A program made the translations under genes and the position numbers. Positions 28,335-38,365 of a stretch of 64,000 nt of DNA are shown piece by piece. The stretch covers positions 1 through 64,000 of the forward strand of contig CAIRTK010000015.1 of the NCBI GenBank assembly GCA_903881475.1. The letters run 5' to 3'. Below the pieces are notes generated by a model, which saw only the letters and a list, made by a program, of their open reading frames with translations, had not been told where the DNA came from and did no database searches. The stretch comes from an uncultured Opitutia bacterium (GTDB lineage: Bacteria; Verrucomicrobiota; Verrucomicrobiia; Opitutales; Opitutaceae). How positions within the stretch are numbered: position 1 is the first letter of the stretch; every line of letters starts with the position of its first letter.

Positions 28335-29150
28335 ATGAACTCCCTCGACCCCACCCCCACCCTCGCGGAGTCCTCCCCGGACTGCCGCATCCATGCGCTC
28401 ACCGGCGCCGCCACGGGCCTGTCCCGCGAGCTCTCCGCCCCGCTCTCCGCCGAGATCTCGGCCGCGCTCGCCGCCAGCCCCGGCGGCGAAATCGCCGTCC
28501 GGTCCGTCGACGTCAACATCCCGCTGCTCGAGAAGAACGACATCCTCGCCGAGCGGAACCGCGGCTACTTCCTCGGCCGCGGGCTCGCCGCGCTGAACCT
28601 CGTGTCGTCGCCCGGCGCCGGCAAGACCACCCTCCTCGAGCGCACACTCGACGAGTTCGGCCGGCGGACCCGGTGCGCCGTGCTCGTGGGCGACCTCGAG
28701 ACCGACAACGACGGGCAGCGCCTCAGCCGGCCGCATGCGCCCGTCGCCCAGATCACCACCGGCACCGTGTGCCACCTCGACGCCGGCATGATCGCGCGCG
28801 CCGCCCAGTCCATCGACCTCGACGGCGTCCGCGTGCTGTTCATCGAGAACGTGGGCAACCTCGTGTGCCCCGCCTCGTTCGACCTCGGCGAGCAGCGGCG
28901 CGTCGTGCTGCTCTCCACCACCGAGGGCGAGGACAAGCCCCTCAAGTATCCGCCCATCTTCAAGTCCGCCCACCTCGTCCTGCTGACCAAGGTGGACGTG
29001 GCGGACCTCCTCGGCTTCAAGCGCGAGCTCGCCGTGGAAAACATCCGCCGCGTCGCCCCGCAGGCGAAGATCATCCAGCTCTCCTCCCGCACCGGCGAGG
29101 GCCTGCCGGAGTGGTACGCCTACCTCGACGCGCTCGTCGCCCGCCGCTGA
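28335..29150 (+). CDS. hypB: Hydrogenase nickel incorporation GTPase HypB
   Basis: A 271-residue GTPase that drives nickel delivery to the large subunit. P-loop SSPGAGKTTLLERT is near residue 95, and the metal-binding and switch segments are in VGDLETDNDGQRL, IENVGNLVCPASFDLGE and LLTKVDVADLLGF. The N-terminal 60 residues lack the histidine-rich stretch used for nickel storage in some HypB proteins. Second gene of hypABFCD. Confidence 0.95.
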   Translation: MNSLDPTPTLAESSPDCRIHALTGAATGLSRELSAPLSAEISAALAASPGGEIAVRSVDVNIPLLEKNDILAERNRGYFLGRGLAALNLVSSPGAGKTTLLERTLDEFGRRTRCAVLVGDLETDNDGQRLSRPHAPVAQITTGTVCHLDAGMIARAAQSIDLDGVRVLFIENVGNLVCPASFDLGEQRRVVLLSTTEGEDKPLKYPPIFKSAHLVLLTKVDVADLLGFKRELAVENIRRVAPQAKIIQLSSRTGEGLPEWYAYLDALVARR

Positions 29151-29169
29151 TCCGTCCGCCTTCCCTCCG

Positions 29170-31473
29170 ATGCCCTCCGCCCCGCCCGACACCGACGTGC
29201 TGCTCCGCGTCCGCGGCACCGTGCAGGGCGTGGGCTACCGGCCCTTCGTGCACCGCACCGCCACGGGGCTCGGGCTGAACGGCTGGGTGCGCAACGACGC
29301 CGAGGGCGTGCTGATCCGCGCCGCCGGCGATCCCCGCCGGGTCGCGGCGCTCGCCGAGGCCCTGGTGCACGCCGCGCCGCCCGCGGCGGAGGTCACCGCC
29401 CTGGATGAACGGGCGCCCCTTGCCGACGACGCCCCCGCGGGCACCGGCTTCGCCATCGCCCAGAGCGGCCCGGGCGGCGAGATCGCGACCGCCACGCCGC
29501 CCGACCTCGCCCTGTGCGCCGACTGCCGCCGCGAGTTGCTCGACCCCGCCGACCGGCGCCACCGCTATCCGTTCATCAACTGCACGCAGTGCGGCCCGCG
29601 CTATTCGCTCATCGAGCGCCTGCCCTACGACCGGCCGCACACCACCATGCGCGCCTTCCGGATGTGCCCGGACTGCCAGCGCGAATACGACGACCCCGCC
29701 AGCCGCCGCTTCCACGCCGAGCCGAACGCCTGCCCGGCCTGCGGCCCGCATCTCACGCTCACGGATGCCGGCGGCACCATCATCGGCGAGCGCGAGGACG
29801 CCCTCCGCACCACCCGCGTCCTGCTCCGGGCCGGAACCCTCTTCGCCGTCAAGGGTGTCGGCGGCTACCACCTGATGTGCGACGCGACGAACGAGCACGC
29901 CGTGGCCGCGCTGCGCCGCCGCAAGCACCGCGACGAGAAGCCGCTGGCCGTCATGTTCCGCGACCTCGCGCAGCTGCGGACGTTCGCCGACGTTTCGCCC
30001 GCTGCGGCTAACCTGCTCCTCTCGCCGGCCGCTCCCATCGTGCTGGTGCCGCGCCGCGCCGGCACCGCCCTGGCTCCCGGCATCGCCCCGGGCAACCCGT
30101 GGGTCGGCGCCCTGCTGCCCTCCGCGCCGCTGCACGTGCTGCTGCTGGAATCCCTCGACCGGCCCCTCGTCGCGACCAGCGCCAACCTTTCCGAGGAGCC
30201 CATCTGCACGGACGACACCGACGCCCGCCGGCGGCTCGCTGGCATCGCCGATCTGTTCCTCAGCCACAACCGGCCCATCGCCCGGCCCGTGGATGACTCG
30301 GTCATCCGGCTCACCGGCAACCACACGCCCATCCTCCTGCGCCGCGCGCGCGGCTATGCCCCGGCCCCGCTGGCCCTGCCCGGCCGGCTCTCCGCCCCGG
30401 TACTATGCGTCGGCGGCCAGATGAAGGCCACCGTGGCGGTCGCCACCGGCAACCAGGTCGTGCTGAGCCCCCACCTGGGCGACCTGGAAAACGTGGCGAC
30501 CCTCCGCGTGTTTGAGCAGACGATCGCCACCCTGGGCCAGCTCCAGGGCGCCCGGTTTTCGGCTGTCGTGCATGACCAGCATCCGGACTATTCATCAACC
30601 CGGTACGCGGCCCAGCTCGGCCTGCCGTGCATCGGCGTGCAGCATCACCTCGCCCATGTGCTCGCCTGCCTGCTCGAGCATGGCGAGCCGGCCAACGACG
30701 TGCTCGGCATCGCCTGGGATGGCACGGGCCATGGTCCGGACGGCACCGTCTGGGGCGGCGAATTCCTGCTCCTCCGGCACAATCAGGCCGAGCGCTTCGC
30801 CCGGCTGCGGCCGTTCCGGCTCGCGGGCAGCGCGGCGGCGGTCCGCGACGGCCGCCGGGTGGCGCTGGGCCTCGCCCATGAGATGGGCTCGCTGCGCGAA
30901 ATGGCGGCATATCTTCGTTTCTCCCACCGCGACACGGCGCTCCTCGGCGCGCTGCTCGAACAGCGCCTCAACTCTCCACTGTGCTCCAGCGCCGGCCGGC
31001 TGTTCGATGCGTTCGGCGCGCTGCTCAGCCTCGGGCAGCTCAACGCCTTCGAGGGCCAGCTGCCGCTCGCCGTCGAGGCGGCCGCGACCGCGGCGCCCCG
31101 CTCGGACCGCGCCCTCCCCTTTCCGGTCGTGCGCGCCGCCACGCCGGGCGCCCGGCTCGACATCGACTGGCGCCCCGCCGTCGAGCAGGTGCTGCGCCCG
31201 GGCCGCGATGCGGCCGACGACGCGGCCGCCCTGCACCGCGGCCTCGCCCGGGCGATGGTGGACGTGGCCCGGCAGGCCGGCGCCGGCACCGTCGTGCTCA
31301 CCGGCGGCTGCTTTCAGAACGCCCTGCTCCACTCCCTCTCCGCCGCGGCGCTCACCGCCGCCGGTTTCCGTGTGCTGTTCCACCAGCGCCTGTCCCCGAA
31401 CGACAACTCCATCGCCGCCGGCCAGGCCCTCGCCGCGCTCTGGCAGGTCACGTCCGTCACCCTCCCCGCATGA
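29170..31473 (+). CDS. hypF: Carbamoyltransferase HypF
   Basis: A 767-residue enzyme that turns carbamoyl phosphate and ATP into the carbamoyl group from which HypE makes the cyanide ligands of the active site. Domains in order: acylphosphatase (RVRGTVQGVGYRPFVHR), two zinc fingers (CADC...CTQCGPRYS and CPDC...CPACGPH), a YrdC-like domain (GVGGYHLMCDATN), and a Kae1-like domain (VQHHLAHVLAC, GGCFQNALL). Full length. hypC lies 128 bases further on, with a repeat between. Confidence 0.96.
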   Translation: MPSAPPDTDVLLRVRGTVQGVGYRPFVHRTATGLGLNGWVRNDAEGVLIRAAGDPRRVAALAEALVHAAPPAAEVTALDERAPLADDAPAGTGFAIAQSGPGGEIATATPPDLALCADCRRELLDPADRRHRYPFINCTQCGPRYSLIERLPYDRPHTTMRAFRMCPDCQREYDDPASRRFHAEPNACPACGPHLTLTDAGGTIIGEREDALRTTRVLLRAGTLFAVKGVGGYHLMCDATNEHAVAALRRRKHRDEKPLAVMFRDLAQLRTFADVSPAAANLLLSPAAPIVLVPRRAGTALAPGIAPGNPWVGALLPSAPLHVLLLESLDRPLVATSANLSEEPICTDDTDARRRLAGIADLFLSHNRPIARPVDDSVIRLTGNHTPILLRRARGYAPAPLALPGRLSAPVLCVGGQMKATVAVATGNQVVLSPHLGDLENVATLRVFEQTIATLGQLQGARFSAVVHDQHPDYSSTRYAAQLGLPCIGVQHHLAHVLACLLEHGEPANDVLGIAWDGTGHGPDGTVWGGEFLLLRHNQAERFARLRPFRLAGSAAAVRDGRRVALGLAHEMGSLREMAAYLRFSHRDTALLGALLEQRLNSPLCSSAGRLFDAFGALLSLGQLNAFEGQLPLAVEAAATAAPRSDRALPFPVVRAATPGARLDIDWRPAVEQVLRPGRDAADDAAALHRGLARAMVDVARQAGAGTVVLTGGCFQNALLHSLSAAALTAAGFRVLFHQRLSPNDNSIAAGQALAALWQVTSVTLPA

Positions 31474-31490
31474 ATCCGCCCTATCGTTCG

Positions 31491-31557
31491 CTTTCTCGGT
31501 CTCCTAATCGTTCTCCTCTCTGAGCGGACCGAGAACGAGAAGGATTACGAGAACGAG
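31491..31557. repeat. Inverted repeat between hypF and hypC
   Basis: Arms rich in CTCGGTCTCCTAATCGTTCTC and GAGAACGAGAAGGATTACGAGA form an imperfect hairpin in an otherwise tight operon. It may be a dispersed repeat; a role in transcript processing is possible but unsupported. Confidence 0.6.
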
Positions 31558-31601
31558 TCCATACCCCAACCGTCCTTTCCACCCCAAAACCCCTCCCTCC
31601 C

Positions 31602-31871
31602 ATGTGCCTCGCCGTTCCCGGCAAAGTCGTTGAAATCATCGGTGACGATCCCCTGCTCCGCTCCGCGAAGGTCAGCTTCGCCGGCGTCATCAAGCTCGTC
31701 AGCCTCACCTGCACGCCCGACGCCCGCCTCGGCGACTTCGTGCTCGTCCACGTCGGCGTCGCCATCAGCGTCATCGATGCCCAGGAGGCCGAGGAAACCT
31801 TCCGCTACCTCCGCGCGATGGGCGAACTCGACGGTCTCGACGCCGCGGTCGCCGCCGCCTCCCCGCCATGA
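31602..31871 (+). CDS. hypC: Hydrogenase assembly chaperone HypC
   Basis: An 89-residue chaperone that works with HypD and HypE to build and deliver the Fe(CN)2CO unit. The N-terminal [12 protein letters not shown] contains the essential second-position cysteine. Its stop overlaps the hypD start by four bases (ATGA). Confidence 0.95.
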   Translation: MCLAVPGKVVEIIGDDPLLRSAKVSFAGVIKLVSLTCTPDARLGDFVLVHVGVAISVIDAQEAEETFRYLRAMGELDGLDAAVAAASPP

Positions 31872-32980
31872 AATACGTCGACGAATACCGCAGTGCCGCC
31901 CTCGTCCACCAGCTGGCCGCCGCGATTGCGCGCACTGCGACGCGGCCGTGGACCCTGATGGAGATCTGTGGCGGGCAGACCCACGCCATCGTCAAGTTCG
32001 GCCTCGACGACCTGCTGCCCAAGACGATCACGCTGGTCCACGGCCCGGGCTGCCCGGTGTGCGTGACCAGCGCCGAGCTGATCGACCAGGCGGTCGCGCT
32101 CGCGCTGCACCACGGCGCGATCCTGTGCTCGTTCGGCGACATGCTGCGCGTGCCGGGCAACGGCATCGATCTCCTGACCGCCAAGGCCCGCGGCGCCGAC
32201 GTGCGCATCGTCTATTCCCCGCTGGACGCGGTCACGATCGCCCGGGAGAACCCCGCGAAGCCGGTAGTTTTCTTCGCCGTCGGTTTTGAGACCACCGCCC
32301 CGGCCAACGCCCTCGCGGTGCTCCGCGCCGAGCGCGAGCATGTCGTAAATTTCTCCATCCTGACCTCGCACGTCCTCGTGCCGCCCGCCATGCGCGCGAT
32401 CCTCGGCTCCCCGGAAAACCTCGTGCAGGGCTTCCTCGCCGCCGGCCACGTCTGCGCCATCATGGGCACCGGGGAATACGGCCCGATTGCCCGCGAGTTC
32501 GGGGCGCCGATCATCATCACGGGCTTCGAGCCGGTGGACATCATGGAAGGCATCCTCCTCTGCGTGCAGCAGCTCGAGGCCGGCCGCGCCGAGATCGCGA
32601 ACGCCTACACGCGCGCCGTGCGGCCCGAGGGTAACGCGAGTGCGCGGCGGCTCGTCGAGCAGGTCTTCGAGGTCTGCGACCGCGACTGGCGCGGCCTCGG
32701 GGTCATCCCCCAAAGCGGCCTGGCCGTGCGCCCGGCCTACGCGGCGTATGACGCGACCCGGCGCTTCCCGCTCGAAAGGACCACCGCGGCGGGCGCGACG
32801 GAATGCATCAGCGGCGCGATCATGCGCGGCGTGAAAAAGCCGCACGACTGCCCGGCCTTCGGCACGCGCTGCACGCCCGAACATCCGCTGGGTGCGCCCA
32901 TGGTCTCCAGCGAAGGCGCCTGCGCGGCCTATTACCGCTACCGGCACCGGCTCGGGGCGGCCGCCGTCCCTGCCGCCTGA
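31868..32980 (+). CDS. hypD: Hydrogenase formation protein HypD
   Basis: A 370-residue [4Fe-4S] scaffold on which the Fe(CN)2CO moiety is assembled. Conserved cysteine motifs are [38 protein letters not shown], and the cluster ligands near the C-terminus ([16 protein letters not shown]). Last hyp gene on this strand; hypE, normally next, lies 2.5 kb away on the other strand. Confidence 0.95.
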   Translation: MKYVDEYRSAALVHQLAAAIARTATRPWTLMEICGGQTHAIVKFGLDDLLPKTITLVHGPGCPVCVTSAELIDQAVALALHHGAILCSFGDMLRVPGNGIDLLTAKARGADVRIVYSPLDAVTIARENPAKPVVFFAVGFETTAPANALAVLRAEREHVVNFSILTSHVLVPPAMRAILGSPENLVQGFLAAGHVCAIMGTGEYGPIAREFGAPIIITGFEPVDIMEGILLCVQQLEAGRAEIANAYTRAVRPEGNASARRLVEQVFEVCDRDWRGLGVIPQSGLAVRPAYAAYDATRRFPLERTTAAGATECISGAIMRGVKKPHDCPAFGTRCTPEHPLGAPMVSSEGACAAYYRYRHRLGAAAVPAA

Positions 32981-33038
32981 AGACCGCGCCGCAGTCCACC
33001 ATCGGCCCGGCAGCTCGGTTTCGCCCTCCCGTTGGTGG

Positions 33039-33072
33039 CAATATCTGCGGACTGATAGCCAACGGAGGCTGA
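33039..33072 (+). promoter_or_regulatory. Paired 21-bp operator upstream of the DoxX/DUF3419/UbiA operon
   Basis: CAATATCTGCGGA (33039) and CAACGGAGGCTGA (33060), starts exactly 21 bp apart, about 85 bases before the DoxX-like start. The first half-site fits well; the second keeps only CAAC. It sits in the 176-base gap after hypD. Confidence 0.55.
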
Positions 33073-33156
33073 GACCGCGGGACCGCCGGGACGTATACTC
33101 GGATCACGCTGCACGGCCGGGCGCGATCGCGGCCCAACTTCAACCCAAGGTTTCCC

Positions 33157-33522
33157 ATGCCTCCGCTCCTCCTTCTCCGCGTGGCCGTCGCGCTCGTGTG
33201 GCTGTACGAGGGCCTGTGGTGCAAAATCCTCGGGCGCATGCCGCACCAGCAGTCGATCGTCGAATCCGTACCGGCGCTCAGCGGGCCGTTCGCGCGGTTC
33301 TTCCTCAGCTCCCTCGGCTACCTGGAGTGCGCCTTCGCCGTCTGGGTCCTCACCGGCCTGTGGCCGTGGTGGGCCGCGCTGGCCCAGACCGTCATTCTCG
33401 TGGCGATGAACAGCGTCGGACTCTCGTTCGCCCGCCAGCATATTCACGATCCCATCGGGATGGTCCTGAAAAACTTCGTCCTGATCCTGCTGCTGTGGGT
33501 GGCGGCGGGCTATCCCGCCTAG
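33157..33522 (+). CDS. DoxX-like small membrane protein
   Basis: A 121-residue protein with four predicted membrane helices, resembling DoxX-like proteins (LLLLRVAVALVWLYEGLWCKI, QHIHDPIGMVLKNFVLILLL). DoxX family members are linked to quinones and redox stress, but individual functions are mostly unknown. Its stop codon lies inside the ribosome-binding site (AGGAGG) of the next gene, so the two are surely co-translated. First gene of a three-gene set with DUF3419 and UbiA. Confidence 0.8.
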   Translation: MPPLLLLRVAVALVWLYEGLWCKILGRMPHQQSIVESVPALSGPFARFFLSSLGYLECAFAVWVLTGLWPWWAALAQTVILVAMNSVGLSFARQHIHDPIGMVLKNFVLILLLWVAAGYPA

Positions 33523-33533
33523 GAGGCACCATC

Positions 33534-34412
33534 ATGTCCGAGACCCATTGGCAGAGCGGACGGCTGGATGGGTTCCGTGGGCCGAAGGCCCTGCTGTTCG
33601 GCCGGGTCTATGAGGACTCCGCCATCGAGGCCGGGGTATTCCCGGCGGGCGGACGCATCGCCTGCATCGCCTCGGCCGGCTGCACCGCCCTCGATCTGTC
33701 CCACCAGCATGCAGTGACCGCCGTCGACCTCAACCCGGTGCAACTCGCCTACGCGCAACGCCGGGCCGCCGGTGCGCCGCCCGAGGAGGGCGTCGCGGAA
33801 CGCTGGATGGCCCGGGGCCGGCTCGGGTTGCGACTCGTGGGCTGGTCGCCGGAACGGCTGGAGACCTTTCTGGGGCTGGCCGACCCCGCCGCCCAGTCCG
33901 CCTTCTGGCGCGACCGCCTCGATACGCGCGGGTTTCGCCTGGTCGTGGACAACGTCCTGCGGCTCACTCTGCTGAGCGCCATCTATGCCGCCCCGCTGCT
34001 GCAGGTGCTGCCCGTTCCGTTCGGGCCGGTGCTGCGGTCCCGCCTACAACGCGGCTGGTCGCGGCACGCCAACCGCTCCAATCCCTACGCCCGGGCCCTG
34101 CTCCTCGGCGACCTGACCCCGCCGGGCCGGCCGGCCGGCTCGCCGATCCGGTTCGTCTGCTCCGACATGGCGGAGTTCCTAGAGTCCTGTCCGCCGGGGT
34201 CCTTCGACGGATTTTCGTTTTCCAACATTCTGGACGGGGCCGGGCCGGCCTACCGGGCCCGGCTCTTCCGGGCCGCGAGCCGCGCCGGGACCAAGGCCAG
34301 CATGATGGTCCACCGGAGTTTCGCGGAGCCCGACCCGGACATGAAATGGAACCTGGCGGCGAACGACCGCTCCCTCCTCTGGGGCGTGGTGTCCGTCGTG
34401 CCGCTCCACTGA
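33534..34412 (+). CDS. DUF3419/BtaA-like SAM-dependent transferase
   Basis: A 292-residue protein resembling DUF3419, the family of BtaA, which moves the 3-amino-3-carboxypropyl group of SAM onto diacylglycerol. The SAM pocket is suggested by ACIASAGCTALDLS and VTAVDLNPVQLAYAQRR, with later family-like SNILDGAGPAYRARLFR. The track ORF starts far upstream in another context; the ATG at 33534 has a strong AGGAGG 6-8 bases before it. No BtaB partner is present; instead a prenyltransferase follows. The substrate may therefore be something other than diacylglycerol. Confidence 0.78.
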   Translation: MSETHWQSGRLDGFRGPKALLFGRVYEDSAIEAGVFPAGGRIACIASAGCTALDLSHQHAVTAVDLNPVQLAYAQRRAAGAPPEEGVAERWMARGRLGLRLVGWSPERLETFLGLADPAAQSAFWRDRLDTRGFRLVVDNVLRLTLLSAIYAAPLLQVLPVPFGPVLRSRLQRGWSRHANRSNPYARALLLGDLTPPGRPAGSPIRFVCSDMAEFLESCPPGSFDGFSFSNILDGAGPAYRARLFRAASRAGTKASMMVHRSFAEPDPDMKWNLAANDRSLLWGVVSVVPLH

Positions 34413-34416
34413 ACCG

Positions 34417-35334
34417 ATGAAAACCTCCCCCTACTGGCGCGGTGTCTGGCAGCTGGCGGATCCCCGGCTCACGCTGGCTTCGCTCAGCTCGCTGCTGATC
34501 GGCACCGCTGCCGCCGCGCGCGCCGGCCCGATCCGCGTCGGTTGGCTGGTGGCGACGGTCGCGGGTATCGTCGCGCTCGAGATCGCCAAGAACGCCTCCG
34601 GGGAGATCACGGACTTTGACTCGGGCGCCGACGGCGCCGTCACCGCCGACGACCGCAGTCCGTTCTCCGGCGGCCGCCGTGTGATCGTGGACGGACTGCT
34701 GACACGGACCGAAACGCGGACCATTGCCGCGATCACGTACGGACTCGGCATCGGAACGGGCCTCGTGATCGCCGGCTGGTGCGAACCGCGCATCCTGTGG
34801 ATCGGCGTGGCCGGCACGGCGCTCGCGTGGCTGTATGCCGGGTTTCCCTGCCGGCTGGCCTACCGCGGATTCGGCGAGCTGGCCGTGGCCATCGCCTATG
34901 GCCCGCTGATTTGCTCCGGCGCGTATCTGGTCCAGCGCCACACGCTGCCATCAGGAGTAATCCTGCTCTCCCTTCCGGTCGGGCTCCTGATCGCGGGCTT
35001 CCTCTGGATCAACGAATTTCCGGACTACAAGGCGGACCTCGCCGCCGGGAAACTCAACCTCGTGGCGCGGCTCGGCCGGCCGCGCGCGAGCCACTGGTTC
35101 GCGGCGATCATCTTCATCGCGTTCGCGATCCAGGTCCTGCTGCCGGCCTGCGCCTTTCCCCGCGGCGTCTGGTTCGGCTTGGTGGGTATTCCATTTGCCT
35201 GGGCCGCGGCCCGGCGGGCGATCCGGTCCCCGGATGCCACCGGCCGGATCATCCACGCGCAGCGCTGGACCTTGGAAAGTTTTGTCATCCTTTCCCTCGG
35301 AACCGCCGCCGGTCTGATGCTCACGCCCAGGTAG
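34417..35334 (+). CDS. UbiA-family prenyltransferase (MenA-like)
   Basis: A 305-residue membrane protein with about eight or nine helices. It has the two acidic, Mg-binding motifs of UbiA enzymes: NASGEITDFDSGADG near residue 60 and NEFPDYKADLAAGK near 200. The second motif is of the MenA kind, which prenylates 1,4-dihydroxy-2-naphthoate. No other menaquinone gene is nearby, so the acceptor may be different. It starts 4 bases after the DUF3419 gene, which makes a shared pathway likely: one enzyme prenylates, the other adds a group from SAM. Confidence 0.82.
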   Translation: MKTSPYWRGVWQLADPRLTLASLSSLLIGTAAAARAGPIRVGWLVATVAGIVALEIAKNASGEITDFDSGADGAVTADDRSPFSGGRRVIVDGLLTRTETRTIAAITYGLGIGTGLVIAGWCEPRILWIGVAGTALAWLYAGFPCRLAYRGFGELAVAIAYGPLICSGAYLVQRHTLPSGVILLSLPVGLLIAGFLWINEFPDYKADLAAGKLNLVARLGRPRASHWFAAIIFIAFAIQVLLPACAFPRGVWFGLVGIPFAWAAARRAIRSPDATGRIIHAQRWTLESFVILSLGTAAGLMLTPR

Positions 35335-35352
35335 CGTCAGCAATCACGGAGG

Positions 35353-35469
35353 AGTGGCCACCAAATGGCCCAAGGGCTCGGGGACTGCGAAGGAGCTACC
35401 ATTGCGCCTGTAGGCGCGCGGGAGATTCGAGCCGGAGCCTTGGAACCCTTGTGCCTTTTCATGGCCACT
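35353..35469. repeat. Interspersed repeat, family A copy 4 (inverted)
   Basis: Ends AGTGGCCA and TGGCCACT, core ATTGCGCCTGTAGGCGCGCG, same orientation as copy 3. It lies between the convergent UbiA and hypE genes. Confidence 0.8.
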
Positions 35470-35521
35470 CTCCGCTCCGGCTCGTGACTCAAACCACGTC
35501 AACTGTGTCAATGAAACTGCC

Positions 35522-36580
35522 CTAGCAGATCCGCGGCAGCTGCTCACCGCTGAGGCGGTCCACGATCCGCTCGGAGCCGATGATGCTCCGCAGCGTCACC
35601 TGCCCGGCCGGACCCGCGGACACCCGGCCGATGATCGCCGGCGCGCCACCCGGCGCCGTCCGCCGCAGGATGCGCAGCGCCCGCTCGGCCTGCGCCTCGG
35701 GCAGCAGGCACACGAACCGGCCCTCGTTGGCCACATAGTAGGGATCCAGCCCGAGAATCTCGCAGGCGCCCTGCACGATCTCGGACACCGGCACCTGCGC
35801 GCTGTCCATCGCGATGGCCACGCCGGCCGCCTCCGCGAGTTCCACCAGCGCCGTCGCCAGTCCCCCGCGGGTGAGGTCGCGCAGGCAATGGATTTCCAAG
35901 TCCGCGCCGAGGAGCGCCTGCACCGGCGCCACGAGCGGGGCGCAGTCGCTTTGGATTTCGCTCTCGAAACTGAGGCCCGCGCGCGTCGCCATGATGGCGA
36001 TGCCGTGCCGCCCGATGTCGCCGCTCAGGATGATGGCGTCGCCCGGCCGGATGCACGACGGCGCCACCGTCCGCGCCGTCTCGATCACGCCCACGCCGGC
36101 GGTGGTCACATAAAGCCCGTCACCCTTCCCGCGCTCCACCACCTTGGTGTCGCCGGTCACGATGCTCACGCCGGCGGCCCGCGCGGCGTCGCGCATTGAG
36201 GCCACCACGCGTTCCAGGGTCGCGATCGGCAGGCCCTCCTCGAGGATGAAGCCCGCGCTCAGCCACTGCGGCCGGGCGCCGCACATGCACAGGTCGTTGA
36301 CGGTGCCGTTGACGGCCAGGTGGCCGATGTCACCGCCGGGAAAAAACAGCGGGCTCACCACATGGCTGTCGGTGGTGAACGCCAGCCGCCCGCCCACCGC
36401 CGGCAACACCGCACCGTCATGCTGGGCGTCGAGCGCGGGATTGGCGAAGGCCGGCCGGAAAACCCGGTCGATCAGCTCCTGCGTCAGACGTCCGCCGCCG
36501 CCATGACCCATGGTGATCTCGGTCCGGTGCGGGAGCGGCACGGGACACTGGAGACCGGCAAGGGAGGTCGGGGCGGCCAT
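35522..36580 (-). CDS. hypE: Hydrogenase maturation protein HypE
   Basis: A 352-residue ATP-dependent dehydratase that turns the carbamoyl group received from HypF into a thiocyanate on its C-terminal cysteine; the ending PRIC is intact. Other motifs are [44 protein letters not shown] and [13 protein letters not shown]. The track ORF extends into ccsA; I start at the ATG 36580, 11 bases after the ccsA stop. Being the last gene of the cytochrome-maturation operon rather than of hypABFCD is unusual. Confidence 0.95.
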   Translation of the reverse strand: MAAPTSLAGLQCPVPLPHRTEITMGHGGGGRLTQELIDRVFRPAFANPALDAQHDGAVLPAVGGRLAFTTDSHVVSPLFFPGGDIGHLAVNGTVNDLCMCGARPQWLSAGFILEEGLPIATLERVVASMRDAARAAGVSIVTGDTKVVERGKGDGLYVTTAGVGVIETARTVAPSCIRPGDAIILSGDIGRHGIAIMATRAGLSFESEIQSDCAPLVAPVQALLGADLEIHCLRDLTRGGLATALVELAEAAGVAIAMDSAQVPVSEIVQGACEILGLDPYYVANEGRFVCLLPEAQAERALRILRRTAPGGAPAIIGRVSAGPAGQVTLRSIIGSERIVDRLSGEQLPRIC

Positions 36581-36591
36581 GGCGGGAAAGT

Positions 36592-38364
36592 TCAGGTGGC
36601 GGCGGCACGGAAGCTGCGCCAGCGGCCCGGCGGCAGCAGGGCCAGCGCAATGAGCGCGACCTGGACCAGGACGAAAGAGAGCAGCCCGTAGAACGCGGCG
36701 CTTGTGAAGCCGTAGCTGTGGAGGCCGACGCCCAGCATGTTGGTGCCGAACCAGCTCCAGGCCGTGACGATGTTGCCGAACACCGCGAGGGCCATCAGCC
36801 CGCGCTGGCGGACCAGCCCGCCCCAGCGGGCGTGGAGGATGACGGCATTCCAGATGACGATGATCAGCGCGCCGTTCTCCTTCGGATCCCACCCCCAGAA
36901 GCGGCCCCAGGACTGGTCGGCCCAGATGCCGCCGAGGACGGTGCCGACGAAGCTGAAGAAGGTCGCGAAGCAGACGATCCCGTAAACCATCCGGGCCAGC
37001 GAGTCCGCCGTGGCCGCATCGAGCGAGCGGGTGAGCACGCCGCGCAGGATGTAGATGATCGCCAGGAAGCCCGCGAGAAACGTGGAGGCGTAGCCGATGG
37101 TCACCGTGACCACATGCGTCGCCAGCCAGAAGTTCGAGTCGAGCACGGCCCGCATCATTTCGAGGGTGTCACCGCTGAGCGACAGATGGTGCGCGATCAC
37201 CAGCGTGCTGAAGCCGATGAGCGAGCCGGCCGCGCCCGCCACCGCGCGGCGGTCGAGCCGCTCCAGGATGAGGCAGAGTCCGACCGCGCCCCACCCGATG
37301 AACAGCGCCGAGGAATAAAGATTGGTCACGGGCGGGCGGCCTTCGAGCCACATGCGCGCCAGGATGCCGAGGGTCGTCAGCGCAAACGCCAGCTCCATCA
37401 GCCCGAGCGCCGTGCGCCCGAGAATGTCGGGCCATTTCAGCCACGAGACCACCGCGCAGAGAAACGCGACGACATACAGGACCAGGCTGGAATAAAACGG
37501 CTCAGCCCGGTTGAAGAGCGCCTCGAGCGCGCACTTGCGCATCACCGGGGCGAAGGAAGCCGTCAGGCTGGCGGCGTAATCGCGGACGACCGCATTGAAG
37601 GCCTCCGGATCGCCGGCCACCCAGGCCCGGCCCATCGCCGTATACTGCCGCACGGCCGGATCCACGCCGGCCCCGAGGGCCGCCGAGGCCAGCAGCGAGC
37701 GGCCCGCCGTCCGCCAGTCCGGCGTACCGGAAGCGGGTGGAACCACGCGCAGCACGCTGAACGAGTCCATGGTCTCGAAGACCGGGCGCGCGGCGGGCAG
37801 CTGCGCAGCCGACGCGAGCAGCGCGGGAAAATCGGGGCTGTCCGGCGCCTGCAGGCTGAACTTGAGGTGATCGTAAAGCAGCAGGTGTTCCCGCAGTTCC
37901 TCGACCGCGCGCTGGAACGTGGTGCGCTCCGCGGCTTCCACCGGCGCGGCCAGCTGCGCCTGGCGGTCCAGCTCGGCCAGCCCCGGCCGCAGCTGGGCAA
38001 AGGCAAACCGCACCCCGCCGTCCCCGTCGGCCGGCGAGAGGTTGAAGAGCGAAAGCACATCGGCGTTGTCGATGCGGATCATCCGGCAGGCGTCAGCCGT
38101 GGCCGGCTGGAAAAGCACGGTCAGCAGCCACTCGTGCGGCGTCAGCGAGCGGCCGTCCGGCGTGGCCACGCGCTGGCGGCCCTGCAGCAGGAGCAGCGTG
38201 TTGCGCGCGACGGAATCCATCGGCTTCAGGCGGCCGTCCGCGAGGACGGGCAGCCGGCCGAACGCCGCGAGGTCGAAGCCGCGCCGCCTCGGCTCGGGCC
38301 AGAGCGTGCAGGCGAGGCCGAGCAGCGCGAAAACGGCGACGATGGCGGGAAGTTTGGTCTTCAT
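36592..38364 (-). CDS. ccsA: Cytochrome c biogenesis protein CcsA/ResC-like
   Basis: A 590-residue membrane protein of the CcsA/CcmC/CcmF haem-handling family. The haem-binding WWD-type signature is [20 protein letters not shown] near residue 490, with flanking histidines such as [11 protein letters not shown] and LATHVVTV. Residues about 30-290 form a long periplasmic domain that is an extension compared with classical CcsA; the later part holds about eight membrane helices. With ResB it forms the System II machine attaching haem to c-type cytochromes. One base separates it from resB. Confidence 0.92.
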   Translation of the reverse strand: MKTKLPAIVAVFALLGLACTLWPEPRRRGFDLAAFGRLPVLADGRLKPMDSVARNTLLLLQGRQRVATPDGRSLTPHEWLLTVLFQPATADACRMIRIDNADVLSLFNLSPADGDGGVRFAFAQLRPGLAELDRQAQLAAPVEAAERTTFQRAVEELREHLLLYDHLKFSLQAPDSPDFPALLASAAQLPAARPVFETMDSFSVLRVVPPASGTPDWRTAGRSLLASAALGAGVDPAVRQYTAMGRAWVAGDPEAFNAVVRDYAASLTASFAPVMRKCALEALFNRAEPFYSSLVLYVVAFLCAVVSWLKWPDILGRTALGLMELAFALTTLGILARMWLEGRPPVTNLYSSALFIGWGAVGLCLILERLDRRAVAGAAGSLIGFSTLVIAHHLSLSGDTLEMMRAVLDSNFWLATHVVTVTIGYASTFLAGFLAIIYILRGVLTRSLDAATADSLARMVYGIVCFATFFSFVGTVLGGIWADQSWGRFWGWDPKENGALIIVIWNAVILHARWGGLVRQRGLMALAVFGNIVTAWSWFGTNMLGVGLHSYGFTSAAFYGLLSFVLVQVALIALALLPPGRWRSFRAAAT

Positions 38365-38365
38365 G

